35,912 nt of DNA from XYD1-FULL-44-32 sp964433715 (GTDB lineage Bacteria; Patescibacteriota; Minisyncoccia; Phycocordibacterales; XYD1-FULL-46-19): the NCBI GenBank assembly GCA_964433715.1, contig CAYSSL010000003.1, positions 1 through 35,912 on the forward strand, written 5' to 3'. Shown here one piece after another: positions 15,998-23,317 of the stretch (positions are counted from its first letter, which is position 1; each line of letters begins with the position of its first letter). Both the position numbers and the translations under genes were made by a program. The notes under the pieces are model-generated. The model saw nothing but the letters and a program-made list of their open reading frames with translations. It was not told where the DNA came from and did no database searches.

Positions 15998-16297
15998 ATG
16001 AATAAACTAAGTTTATTATTTCTATTTCTATCGTTAGGTTTAATTGGCGGGGTATTTTATGTCATTTTTACCTCTTCTGAGGTAATTGAACCTGAGGAAG
16101 TTGATGTTGAGCCAGAACCTGTAGTTTGTACGATGGACGCCAAGATTTGTCCGGATGGCTCGTCTGTTGGTCGCATTCCGCCTAAATGTGAATTTTCACC
16201 CTGTCCGGTGGTTAAACAGCCGGTGGTAATACCCGAATCCATAGCCACCACGACTGAAGCGGCAAATGGAACCACTACCGTAGAAAGTAGTATCTAA
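15998..16297 (+). CDS. Exported small protein with CPDG cysteine motif, unknown
   Basis: 99 aa. An N-terminal hydrophobic segment (about 4-25) acts as signal or anchor. It is followed by an acidic stretch (EPEEVDVEPEP) and a four-Cys module C44-x6-C51-P-D-G-S-x12-C64-x4-C69. This module is, from memory, frequent in Parcubacteria exported proteins. The remainder is Pro/Thr-rich and disordered-looking (ATTTEAANGTTTVESS). It is probably displayed outside the membrane, with disulfides or metal stabilising the module. Function unknown. ATG 15998 is chosen from the -10 spacing. Confidence 0.7.
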   Translation: MNKLSLLFLFLSLGLIGGVFYVIFTSSEVIEPEEVDVEPEPVVCTMDAKICPDGSSVGRIPPKCEFSPCPVVKQPVVIPESIATTTEAANGTTTVESSI

Positions 16298-16301
16298 AAT
16301 C

Positions 16302-16342
16302 TAATCCCCCCTGCCAGCGCTCTGCGCTGGCAGGGGGGATTA
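16302..16342 (+). repeat. Perfect 19-bp hairpin without T-run
   Basis: TAATCCCCCCTGCCAGCGC (16302-16320) pairs completely with 16324-16342 around loop TCT. There is no T-tract on either strand, so it is a doubtful terminator; it could protect the mRNA 3' end or be a dispersed repeat. Confidence 0.7.
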
Positions 16343-16347
16343 AGTTG

Positions 16348-16356
16348 TGCTATAAA
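16348..16356 (+). promoter_or_regulatory. Extended -10 promoter of the Trp-rich protein gene
   Basis: TGCTATAAA, then a leader of about 20 nt holding GGAGG (16371-16375), 7 nt before ATG 16383. Unlike neighbouring extended -10 genes, this one keeps a real leader and Shine-Dalgarno sequence. Confidence 0.6.
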
Positions 16357-16382
16357 ATTAACCAGAAAAAGGAGGTCGTCCA

Positions 16383-16637
16383 ATGTGGCTGAAAATTAGG
16401 TTTTGGTTGGCCGTGAAGTGGTGGGCGGTTAAGATGGCTTGGTACTGGCTCTGGTATGCCAATATCAAGCAGATCTGGCATGGGATCCGTTTCCATTTCG
16501 GTCTGTATCGAGGGGAATTTGACCCGATGTTCGACTTAGATCCTGTTGCTGTAATGGCCATGAGCCATCGTCGTCGGTGGCTCTATATGGCTAGATTGGC
16601 GGCATGGAGGGAGACCCTCCATCGGAAAACTCTATAG
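16383..16637 (+). CDS. Trp-rich basic small protein (84 aa), unknown
   Basis: Ten Trp in 84 residues, nine of them in the first 32 and the last two-thirds rich in His and Arg. The first 40 residues (MWLKIRFWLAVKWWAVKMAW...) alternate aromatic and Lys/Arg residues, as in an amphipathic or membrane-surface helix; the C-terminus is basic (SHRRRWLYMARLAAWRE). It has the best Shine-Dalgarno sequence in this stretch, its own -10 box and its own terminator. I do not recognise a family. Membrane association is an inference from composition. Confidence 0.6.
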   Translation: MWLKIRFWLAVKWWAVKMAWYWLWYANIKQIWHGIRFHFGLYRGEFDPMFDLDPVAVMAMSHRRRWLYMARLAAWRETLHRKTL

Positions 16638-16647
16638 ATGACCTTTC

Positions 16648-16682
16648 GTGTCGGAACCCACCCTTGGGTTCCGGCACTTTTT
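16648..16682 (+). terminator. Intrinsic terminator after the Trp-rich gene
   Basis: GTG-T-CGGAACCCA pairs with TGGGTTCCG-G-CAC (16648-16677) and is followed by TTTTT. Confidence 0.9.
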
Positions 16683-16785
16683 ACCCTATGTAGTACCCTA
16701 TAGTGACACTCATGGCGTTGTCTATAGGTTTTTTATGTCATTAGTTATAGATAAAAAACTTAATATTTATACTCCATAGGGTAAA
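16680..16785 (+). repeat. Inverted repeat upstream of the tuf promoter, with a second terminator-like hairpin inside
   Basis: TTTACCCTATGTAGT (16680-16694) and its reverse complement with one mismatch (16771-16785) flank 76 nt; the right arm ends directly at the tuf -35 box. Inside, CCTATAG (16697-16703) pairs with CTATAGG (16722-16728) before TTTTTT, a plausible backup terminator. Confidence 0.55.
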
Positions 16786-16786
16786 T

Positions 16787-16814
16787 TTGACATCCACCTT
16801 TTCTCTGCTATCAT
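16787..16814 (+). promoter_or_regulatory. tuf promoter
   Basis: TTGACA (16787-16792), 16-nt pyrimidine-rich spacer ending in TGC, TATCAT (16809-16814). Predicted RNA start near 16821. One of the best promoters in the window. Confidence 0.85.
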
Positions 16815-16819
16815 ATATC

Positions 16820-16898
16820 CACGCCTTGCGCGTGCTTTTTATTAGTGTGTTTGCGTGCTCGATCCGGTTTTTAGAGTCTAAAATTCGGCCCGAGCACG
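16820..16898 (+). promoter_or_regulatory. Structured tuf leader
   Basis: A 5' hairpin CACGC/GCGTG (16820-16834) is followed by CTTTTT. A second stem is CGTGCTCG/CGAGCACG (16854-16861 with 16891-16898), then CCG/CGG, then TTTTAG/CTAAAA closing loop AGT, separated by 2x2 internal loops. CGTGCT occurs in both hairpins (16831-16836 and 16854-16859), so the 3' arm can choose between partners. About 40 A/T-rich bases then lead to ATG 16940. Confidence 0.6.
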
Positions 16899-16939
16899 GA
16901 AAAAATAGAAATTTATTAAATTTAGTTAATCATAAAGTT

Positions 16940-18139
16940 ATGGCAGATACTTTTGATCGTTCAAAGCCACACCTCAACATTGGTACTATTGGCCACGTTG
17001 ACCACGGCAAAACCACTCTGACTGCTTCGATTCTTCATACTCTTGACTTGAACAAGGACAAGGGTTATGGCGCTCGGGTAGAAGGAGTAGATGGTATTGA
17101 TAACGCCCCAGAAGAGAAGGCTCGCGGAATAACCATTGCTCTTCACCACTCAGAGTACTGGACACCAAAGCGCCACTATGCGCACATTGATGCTCCGGGT
17201 CACGCTGACTATATCAAAAACATGATCACCGGTGCCGCTCAAATGGACGGTGCAATTTTGGTGGTAGCGGCTACTGATGGTGCTATGCCCCAGACTCGCG
17301 AACACATTCTGCTTGCAAGGCAGGTTGGTGTGCCTAAGATTATCGTTTTCCTAAACAAGTGCGACATGGTGGATGATCCAGACATGATCGACATGGTGGA
17401 GGAAGAAATTCGTGAACTTTTAGCTAAACAGGGTTTTGACAAGGACGCACCGGTTATCCGAGGTTCTGGTCTAAAAGCTCTAGCCGCTACTTCGGCTGAC
17501 GATGAATATGCTAAAAAAGTGCTTGAACTTATGGATACAGTGGATGAATACATCCCTGAACCAGTTCGAGAGACTGACAAGCCGTTCTTGATGCCAGTTG
17601 AGGACATCTTCTCTATTGAAGGTCGTGGTACGGTGGTAACTGGCCGTATTGAACGCGGTATTGTAAAAGTCGGCGAAGAAATTGAAATTATTGGTCTTGG
17701 TGATACTAAGAAGACCACTGTGACTGGTATTGAAATGTTCAATAAACAACTTGATGAGGGTCGGGCTGGCGACAACGCTGGTATCCTTCTTCGAGGTTTA
17801 AAGAAAGAAGATATCACTCGCGGTCAAGTTCTTGCTAAACCGGGTTCAGTAACTCCTCACACTGACTTTGAGGCTGAGGTTTACATCTTAAACAAAGAAG
17901 AGGGTGGACGTCACACTCCATTTTTCTCTGGTTACAAGCCACAGTTCTATGTTCGGACTACCGACGTAACTGGTGAAGTAACATTGGCTGAAGATGTTAA
18001 AATGGTTATGCCTGGTGATACTGTTAAATTTAAAGTTAAGTTGGTAGCTCCAGTAGCCATGGAAGAGCAAACTCGTTTTGCTATCCGAGAAGGCGGACGC
18101 ACTGTTGGGGCTGGTGTTGTAACAAAAATCAACGCCTAA
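16940..18139 (+). CDS. tuf: Elongation factor Tu
   Basis: 399 aa. GTPase that delivers aminoacyl-tRNA to the ribosome. G1 GHVDHGKTTL (18-27), G2 RGITI, G3 DAPGH (more often DCPGH), G4 NKCD and the G5 region are present, followed by domains II and III with typical EGRGTVVTGRIERG and PGDTVKFKVKL. ATG 16940 gives the family start; the open frame upstream covers the leader and promoter and is not coding. The usual THVEY segment after RGITI is LHHSEY here. It is separated from fusA by four small genes and has its own strong promoter and folded leader. rpsJ follows after 31 nt. Confidence 0.97.
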   Translation: MADTFDRSKPHLNIGTIGHVDHGKTTLTASILHTLDLNKDKGYGARVEGVDGIDNAPEEKARGITIALHHSEYWTPKRHYAHIDAPGHADYIKNMITGAAQMDGAILVVAATDGAMPQTREHILLARQVGVPKIIVFLNKCDMVDDPDMIDMVEEEIRELLAKQGFDKDAPVIRGSGLKALAATSADDEYAKKVLELMDTVDEYIPEPVRETDKPFLMPVEDIFSIEGRGTVVTGRIERGIVKVGEEIEIIGLGDTKKTTVTGIEMFNKQLDEGRAGDNAGILLRGLKKEDITRGQVLAKPGSVTPHTDFEAEVYILNKEEGGRHTPFFSGYKPQFYVRTTDVTGEVTLAEDVKMVMPGDTVKFKVKLVAPVAMEEQTRFAIREGGRTVGAGVVTKINA

Positions 18140-18170
18140 TTAATTTCCGTTCTTACTACATTTACTGAAA

Positions 18171-18530
18171 ATGGCTACTGCCACTACACAATCAAAGAAG
18201 GCTAAAAAGGGTGGAGAAGCTGATGCGGGCAAGTTGCGCATCAGAGTCTCTGCTTATGAAAACAAGGTTCTAGATGCGAGCGTTAAACAGATTGTTGATA
18301 CAGCAATCCGTTATGATGCTTCAATTTCGGGCCCAATACCTTTGCCAACCGAGATTAAGAAATATACCGTCAATCGCTCGAGTTTTATTGATAAAAACTC
18401 ACGAGAGCAGTTTGAAATGCGCGTACACAAGCGCTTGGTAGATATTCTTAATCCGTCGCCAAAGATTATTGAAAGCCTGACCAATCTAAACCTTCCTTCT
18501 GGCGTCAATATTGACGTGAAGATGGTCTAG
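18171..18530 (+). CDS. rpsJ: 30S ribosomal protein S10
   Basis: 119 aa, about 15 longer than E. coli S10 because of a Lys/Ala-rich N-terminal extension (residues 1-20). The core LRIRVSAYENKVLDASVKQIV, GPIPLPT and the RSSFIDKNSREQFEMRVHKRL segments are conserved. S10 lies in the 30S head and is also NusE, a partner in antitermination. Co-transcribed with tuf; the structured spacer to rplC follows. Confidence 0.95.
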   Translation: MATATTQSKKAKKGGEADAGKLRIRVSAYENKVLDASVKQIVDTAIRYDASISGPIPLPTEIKKYTVNRSSFIDKNSREQFEMRVHKRLVDILNPSPKIIESLTNLNLPSGVNIDVKMV

Positions 18531-18542
18531 TTTCGGGCGGAT

Positions 18543-18643
18543 GTGTGCCTACTCCGGCCGCACCGAGCATAATGCTTGGTGCGGCCGGGATTAGACACGT
18601 ATCACAAAATGTGATAGATATATCACGTTAGTGTCTCACCAAT
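18543..18643 (+). promoter_or_regulatory. Structured S10-L3 spacer, candidate regulatory leader of rplC
   Basis: A 16-bp stem with loop TAA (18554-18569 with 18573-18588; one G-T pair) is extended by GTGT/ACAC. Next comes TATCACA/TGTGATA (18600-18616). AGACAC (18593-18598) can instead pair with GTGTCT (18631-18636) next to the rplC start, so two alternative folds are possible. There is no T-run directly after the big stem, so it does not look like a plain terminator. Confidence 0.65.
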
Positions 18644-19270
18644 ATGAAATTTATTCTTGGAAAAAAACAACAGATGACCCAAATTTTTACCGATGACGGT
18701 CGGGTTGTTCCTGGTACTATTATTACCGCTGGACCAGTGACGGTGACCGATATTCGTACTAAAGATAAAAATGGTTACGAAGCTGTTCAGGTTGGTTTTG
18801 GTGAGAGAAAGCTTTCTCGTCTTAATAAGTCAGTTCAAGGTCATATTCGCACTACCTTACCCAAAGAAGGGGTGGGGTTTGAGGTTATTCAGGAGTTCCG
18901 CGCTTATGAAGGTTTGCCTGAGGTCAAAGTGGGAGATGTCGTAGATGCTTCAAGCTTTGCGGAAGGTGATATGGTCACCGTCTCTGGTATTTCCAAAGGT
19001 AAGGGGTTTCAGGGTGGAGTGAAGCGCCATGGTTTTCATGGTGGGCCTCGTTCTCATGGTCAGAAACACTCTGAGCGTGAACCTGGTTCTATTGGGGCTG
19101 GCGGTATGCAGAGAGTTTTTAAGGGTACACGTATGGCTGGTCGCATGGGTGGTGATCGGGTGACTGAAAAGAGTATTAAGATTGTAAAAATTGATAAAGA
19201 TAGCAATTTAATCTTTGTTACCGGAGCAATACCGGGTCGCCGAGGAACAATAGTGGAAATTCGTGGCTAA
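18644..19270 (+). CDS. rplC: 50S ribosomal protein L3
   Basis: 208 aa, normal size. It has FILGKKQQMTQIF at the start and the loop that reaches the peptidyl-transferase centre, GGVKRHGFHGGPRSHGQK, followed by GSIGAGGMQRVFKGTRMAGRMGG. It is one of the first proteins in 50S assembly. First gene after the folded spacer; rplD follows after 17 nt. Confidence 0.96.
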   Translation: MKFILGKKQQMTQIFTDDGRVVPGTIITAGPVTVTDIRTKDKNGYEAVQVGFGERKLSRLNKSVQGHIRTTLPKEGVGFEVIQEFRAYEGLPEVKVGDVVDASSFAEGDMVTVSGISKGKGFQGGVKRHGFHGGPRSHGQKHSEREPGSIGAGGMQRVFKGTRMAGRMGGDRVTEKSIKIVKIDKDSNLIFVTGAIPGRRGTIVEIRG

Positions 19271-19287
19271 ATTTTATAAACAAAAAA

Positions 19288-19950
19288 ATGGAAGCAAAAG
19301 TTTACAATAAAAGTGGTAAGGAGGCAGGAAAGATTTCGCTAGACGACAAGCTTTTTGGTCTACGCTGGAATGCTGACCTTATTCATCAGGTAATAACCAG
19401 CATGCAGTCCAACGCTCGTGAAAATATTGCCCATACTAAAAGTCGTGGCGAAGTGTCTGGTGGTGGTAAGAAACCTTGGCGCCAAAAGGGTACCGGTCGG
19501 GCTCGTCATGGCTCAACTCGTTCACCTATTTGGGTGGGTGGAGGTGTCGCACATGGACCACGCAATGATCAGAATTTCAGTAAAAAGATCAACAAGAAAA
19601 TGAAAACCAAGGCTCTTTTTACTGTCTTGTCACAAAAACTACGCGACAACGAGATAATCTTTCTAGATGCTCTAGATTTCTCGGCACCTAAGGCTAGTGC
19701 CGCTCGTCAGACGATTGAATCTTTGGCGAGCCTAAAGGGGTTTGAGAAAATTGCCTACAAGAAGGGCAATCGTGCTTATGTTGCCTTACCCGAGAAAGAC
19801 GAAAATGCTTTGCGTAGTTTTCAAAATATGACAAGCATTAAGGTGGAAGAAGTACGTAACGCTAATCCGTTGGATGTTTTGAATTATAAATATATCGTGA
19901 TTGTTAGACCAGAAGAGTCGGTTAAAACCCTAACTTCTCGCGTAAAATAA
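19288..19950 (+). CDS. rplD: 50S ribosomal protein L4
   Basis: 220 aa. The conserved exit-tunnel loop KKPWRQKGTGRARHGSTRSPIWVGGG is present, with ENIAHTKSRGEVSGGG before it. In E. coli L4 also represses its own operon by binding the leader; whether it binds the S10-L3 spacer here is only a suggestion. rplW follows after 5 nt. Confidence 0.96.
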   Translation: MEAKVYNKSGKEAGKISLDDKLFGLRWNADLIHQVITSMQSNARENIAHTKSRGEVSGGGKKPWRQKGTGRARHGSTRSPIWVGGGVAHGPRNDQNFSKKINKKMKTKALFTVLSQKLRDNEIIFLDALDFSAPKASAARQTIESLASLKGFEKIAYKKGNRAYVALPEKDENALRSFQNMTSIKVEEVRNANPLDVLNYKYIVIVRPEESVKTLTSRVK

Positions 19951-19955
19951 ATATC

Positions 19956-20255
19956 ATGGCTCGCGCTAAACTAACATCTGCTTCTGTTGTCATATCTAGA
20001 CCTCGCATCACTGAGAAAGCTTCTTTTTTGGCTGAGCGTAATTTTCCTGTTTATACTTTTGAAGTGCCAGCCGAAGCCAACAAAATAGCTATCAAGAGAG
20101 CAATAAAAGAAAAGTACAATGTTGATGTTTTAAAAGTTGCAGTGATCAATTTACCTTCAAAAAAAGTGGTTGTTAGGGGAAAGAGGGGGGTAAAGCCGGG
20201 TCTGAAAAAGGCTATGGTTACTTTGCCTAAGGGAAGCCAGATTGATTTCATTTAA
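19956..20255 (+). CDS. rplW: 50S ribosomal protein L23
   Basis: 99 aa. RPRITEKASFLAERN and AIKEKYNVDVLKV followed by the loop RGKRGVKPGLKKA match the family. L23 surrounds the tunnel exit and is the docking site for SRP and trigger factor. Nine nt to rplB. Confidence 0.94.
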   Translation: MARAKLTSASVVISRPRITEKASFLAERNFPVYTFEVPAEANKIAIKRAIKEKYNVDVLKVAVINLPSKKVVVRGKRGVKPGLKKAMVTLPKGSQIDFI

Positions 20256-20264
20256 TATATTTTT

Positions 20265-21095
20265 ATGAAGACTTACGCTCCAACAACTCCATCGCGCCGT
20301 CAGATGTCAACCGTTTCTTATAAGAAAACACTGACTGCTAAAAAGCCACACAAAGCTTTAACTAAAGGAAAAAAGCGTGGTTCAGGACGCAACTCCACTG
20401 GCCGTATCACGGTTCGTCATAAAGGGGGTGGACACAAGCGTCGCCTGCGGGATATTGATTTTTCGTATAACAAGCGAAATATTCCAGCCGTGATTAAGAC
20501 TATTGAGTACGATCCAAATCGCTCGGCTTTTATTGCTTTGGCTTGTTATCACGATGGTGAGTACCGCTATGTGGTGGTACCTCAAAATATGAAGGTTGGT
20601 GATAAATTTATTGTGGATGCCAATGCTGATACAAAAATTGGCAATCGATTGCCTTTGAAAAAGATTGCTTCTGGTACTTTTGTTTACAATATTGAAGTTA
20701 AACCCGAAGGTGGTGCTAAGCTGGTGCGTTCGGCTGGCTCCTATGCCGAAGTGTTGGCCAATGACGCTGGTTACACTAGTGTCAAAATGCCGTCCGGAGA
20801 AGTTCGGCGGATCAACGAAAATGCTTGGGCCTCAATCGGAACAGTTTCTAATGAGGAATATAAGCTAGCCAACTTTGGTAAGGCTGGTAAGAGTCGCTGG
20901 AAGGGTATCCGTCCAACGGTGCGTGGTTCGGCGATGAACCCAGTTGATCACCCTCATGGTGGTGGTGAAGGACGCCAAGGTATCGGCTTGCGCCGTGGTC
21001 CTAAGACTCGCGAAGGTAAGCAGGCTTATGGGGTGCGGACTCGTCGCTCTAAGAAATACTCAGACAAATTTATTGTTACCCGTCGGAAGGGTAAG
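20265..21095 (+). CDS. rplB: 50S ribosomal protein L2, last residues lost in assembly gap
   Basis: 277 residues are readable, to KYSDKFIVTRRKGK, which in other L2 proteins is a few residues from the end, so only the stop and perhaps a handful of codons fall in the N-run. Conserved segments: GRNSTGRITVRHKGGGHKRR, YDPNRSAFIAL and the catalytic-region NPVDHPHGGGEG containing the essential His. L2 is needed for subunit joining and peptidyl-transferase function. The open frame across the N-run is an artefact. Confidence 0.94.
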
Positions 21096-21195
21096 NNNNN
21101 NNNNNNNNNNNNNNNNNNNNNNNNNNNNNNNNNNNNNNNNNNNNNNNNNNNNNNNNNNNNNNNNNNNNNNNNNNNNNNNNNNNNNNNNNNNNNNN
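21096..21195. other. Assembly gap (100 N)
   Basis: Placeholder of exactly 100 N covering the end of rplB and the upstream edge of the rpsS promoter region. Confidence 0.98.
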
Positions 21196-21198
21196 GGT

Positions 21199-21267
21199 TT
21201 GACATTCTCCCCTTATCTGCTAATATATTCCCGTGCTTAGGTCGAGCGACTCAGGCTCGATTTTTTT
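21199..21267 (+). promoter_or_regulatory. rpsS promoter with terminator-like leader hairpin
   Basis: TTGACA (21199-21204), 16-nt C/T-rich spacer ending in TGC, TAATAT (21221-21226). About 9 nt after the predicted start, TCGAGC (21242-21247) pairs with GCTCGA (21255-21260) and is followed by seven T, just 6 nt before ATG 21274. It restarts transcription in the middle of the S10 cluster and may be attenuated. Confidence 0.7.
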
Positions 21268-21273
21268 AAAGAT

Positions 21274-21615
21274 ATGCCCCGATCACTCAAGAAAGGTCCC
21301 TACGTGGACGAAAAATTACTAAAAAAGATTGTCGACAAGAAGCCTGGTCAGGGTGGGGTTGTTAAGACTTGGGCTCGTCGCAGTCAAATTGCCCCAGAGA
21401 TGGTCGGTTTTACTTTTGGTGTTCATAACGGCAAAGATCATGTGGAAGTCTTTGTGACTGAAGAAATGGTGGGACACCGTTTGGGTGAATTTTCTCCTAC
21501 TAAGAAGTTTTATCGTCATGGTGGTAAGATGCAAAAAGAATTGGAACAGAAAAAGAAAGAATCTGAAATCGCTGCTGCCAAAGCCGCTAAGTCTACCACT
21601 GATACTAAAAAATAG
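21274..21615 (+). CDS. rpsS: 30S ribosomal protein S19
   Basis: 113 aa. The core MPRSLKKGPYVDEKLLKKI, TWARRSQIAPEMVGFTFGVHNGKDH and GHRLGEFSPTKKF is standard. A Lys/Ala/Glu-rich tail of about 20 residues (KKKESEIAAAKAAKS...) is longer than the E. coli tail. S19 contacts S13 and the A-site tRNA in the 30S head. It is first in a transcript that starts from its own promoter. Confidence 0.95.
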   Translation: MPRSLKKGPYVDEKLLKKIVDKKPGQGGVVKTWARRSQIAPEMVGFTFGVHNGKDHVEVFVTEEMVGHRLGEFSPTKKFYRHGGKMQKELEQKKKESEIAAAKAAKSTTDTKK

Positions 21616-21618
21616 TTT

Positions 21619-22002
21619 ATGAAAGCAAGCCTTACCAATTATAAGCAGGCCCCACGCAAGGTTAGACTTCTAGCCGATTTGGTTCGTGGTAAGTCTGTTG
21701 CTCAGGCTTTGACCGAATTGTCTTTTTTAGAGAAAAGGGCATCTGAGCCAATGAAGAAACTCATTGATTCCGCCGTGGCTAATGCCGAGAAAAATTTTGA
21801 TGAACGAAAAGAAAATTTGTTTGTTAAAGAGATTCGGGTTGACAAGGGTTTGGTAATGCGCCGATTTATGCCACGTGCTCGGGGTCGAGCTACTCCTGTT
21901 CGCCACCGCACTAGCCATGTTAATGTGCTATTGGGTGTTAAAGAGGTGGTAACAAAAGTAAAAGCGGCGGTCAAAAAGACTAAGACAGCAGTAGCTAAAT
22001 AA
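21619..22002 (+). CDS. rplV: 50S ribosomal protein L22
   Basis: 127 aa. YKQAPRKVRLLADLVRGKSV, the KIRVDKGLVMRRFMPRARGRATPVRHRTSH-type tunnel hairpin and a Lys/Ala-rich tail are present. The hairpin lines the nascent-peptide tunnel. Three nt after rpsS, without a Shine-Dalgarno sequence. Confidence 0.95.
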   Translation: MKASLTNYKQAPRKVRLLADLVRGKSVAQALTELSFLEKRASEPMKKLIDSAVANAEKNFDERKENLFVKEIRVDKGLVMRRFMPRARGRATPVRHRTSHVNVLLGVKEVVTKVKAAVKKTKTAVAK

Positions 22003-22012
22003 ATTTTTTAAT

Positions 22013-22672
22013 ATGACACACAGTGTTCACCCATATTCCCATAGACTAGGCATCATTAGAGACTGGAAGTCTCGCTGGTTTGGTCGTGGAGGTAAATACC
22101 AAGAATATCTAAAGACGGACATTCTGTTGCGTGAATATTTAACCAAGCGTCTACGTGGCCTATATGTTGATACGGTAGAAATAGAACGAAGCGAAAATCT
22201 TTTCCGAGTAATTTTAAAAACTTCTCGCCCCGGTATGGTTATAGGTCGGTCTGGTGAAGGCTCAGCCAAATTAAAAGCTGATATCCTTAAGGAAATGAAG
22301 CGCATTGGCAACTCTATTCCTAAAGAGGTTAAGGTGGATGTGGAAGAAATCAAAGATCCAGAAGCTCATGCGGGGATCGTGGCTTATATGGTTGCTGAGG
22401 CACTAGAAAAGAGAATGCCTTTCCGTCGAGTATTGAAGCAAACCATTGAAAAAGTAATGGCTCAGCGCAATGTTCAGGGGGTCAAGATAAACCTATCTGG
22501 CCGCTTGGGTGGAGCTGAAATGGGTCGGCGAGAATCTCAGAAAGCCGGTCGTATTCCACTGCAGACCCTGCGGGCTGACGTTGACTTTGCTCGGGAAAAA
22601 GCCTATTTACCATACGGCGTGATTGGAGTAAAGATTTGGATTTATCGTGGCGAAATATTTGATACAAAATAA
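22013..22672 (+). CDS. rpsC: 30S ribosomal protein S3
   Basis: 219 aa. A KH domain with the GxxG-type turn in RPGMVIGRSGEG (about residues 73-84), and the C-terminal domain SGRLGGAEMGRRE with the helicase-related basic residues and LPYGVIGVKIWIYRGE. It lies at the mRNA entry. Ten nt after rplV. Confidence 0.96.
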   Translation: MTHSVHPYSHRLGIIRDWKSRWFGRGGKYQEYLKTDILLREYLTKRLRGLYVDTVEIERSENLFRVILKTSRPGMVIGRSGEGSAKLKADILKEMKRIGNSIPKEVKVDVEEIKDPEAHAGIVAYMVAEALEKRMPFRRVLKQTIEKVMAQRNVQGVKINLSGRLGGAEMGRRESQKAGRIPLQTLRADVDFAREKAYLPYGVIGVKIWIYRGEIFDTK

Positions 22673-22681
22673 ATTACCGTT

Positions 22682-23104
22682 ATGTCTCTTTTCCCTAAAA
22701 AAGTTAAACACCGCAAGTGGCAGACTGGCCGGATCAATCCGGACAAGAAGCGTGTAGCGACCCGAGGCATTAAACTGTCTTTTGGCTCTTTTGGTCTAAA
22801 GGCTGAAACTACCGCTCGGATTCGCTCCAATCAGATTGAAGCGGCGCGTAAGACTATTGCTCGCCAGATGCAAAAAAAGGGCAAGTTGTGGATTCGGGTT
22901 TTTCCAGATCGACCTTTTACCGCTAAGGCGGCTGAGGTGGGTATGGGTAAAGGAAAGGGTGATCCTCAGGGTTATGAAGTTGAAGTATTGCCAGGACGCA
23001 TTATTTTTGAACTTGATGGTCTAGATGACGCAACCTCCAAAGAGGCTTTACGTAAAGCGGGTGCCAAGTTGCCACTAAAGACTAAGATAATAGCTCGCGA
23101 CTAA
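22682..23104 (+). CDS. rplP: 50S ribosomal protein L16
   Basis: 140 aa. KHRKWQTGR, FGSFGLKAETTARIRSNQIEAARKTIARQ and the loop MGKGKGDPQGYE that reaches the A-site tRNA are standard. Nine nt after rpsC, 2 nt before rpmC. Confidence 0.96.
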   Translation: MSLFPKKVKHRKWQTGRINPDKKRVATRGIKLSFGSFGLKAETTARIRSNQIEAARKTIARQMQKKGKLWIRVFPDRPFTAKAAEVGMGKGKGDPQGYEVEVLPGRIIFELDGLDDATSKEALRKAGAKLPLKTKIIARD

Positions 23105-23106
23105 AT

Positions 23107-23307
23107 ATGAAAATCAAAGACTTAAGAAAAAAAAGTGAGGCAGATTTACTCAAACTTCTTAAAGAAAAGAGGGAGTCTTTGTCGGCGTTCCGTTTTAGCT
23201 TGGCGGGTTCCAAGACCAAGAATGTAAAAGAAGGCCGCACTACTAGAAAGGATATTGCCCAAATTACCACTCTCTTGCAGGAAATAGGTAAAGGCGCTAA
23301 TGTATAG
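23107..23307 (+). CDS. rpmC: 50S ribosomal protein L29
   Basis: 66 aa with the two-helix layout MKIKDLRKKSEADLLKLLKEKRESL and KNVKEGRTTRKDIAQITTLL. It sits near the tunnel exit beside L23. Short, but its position between L16 and S17 makes the call secure. Confidence 0.92.
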   Translation: MKIKDLRKKSEADLLKLLKEKRESLSAFRFSLAGSKTKNVKEGRTTRKDIAQITTLLQEIGKGANV

Positions 23308-23317
23308 CAACATTTTT

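Noticed and set aside
16302..16342. Calling the 19-bp hairpin a terminator
   Set aside because: Neither strand has a T-run after the stem, so it is listed only as a repeat.
16787..16939. Upstream in-frame extension of tuf
   Set aside because: It covers the -35/-10 promoter and the folded leader, and EF-Tu homology starts at ATG 16940.
17239..17817. Minus-strand ORF of 192 codons inside tuf
   Set aside because: It lies wholly within the conserved EF-Tu gene and has the Ser-rich composition typical of a reverse reading.
20265..21269. L2 reading frame continuing through the N-run to 21269
   Set aside because: The unknown bases hide the stop; the part after the gap is the rpsS promoter and leader.
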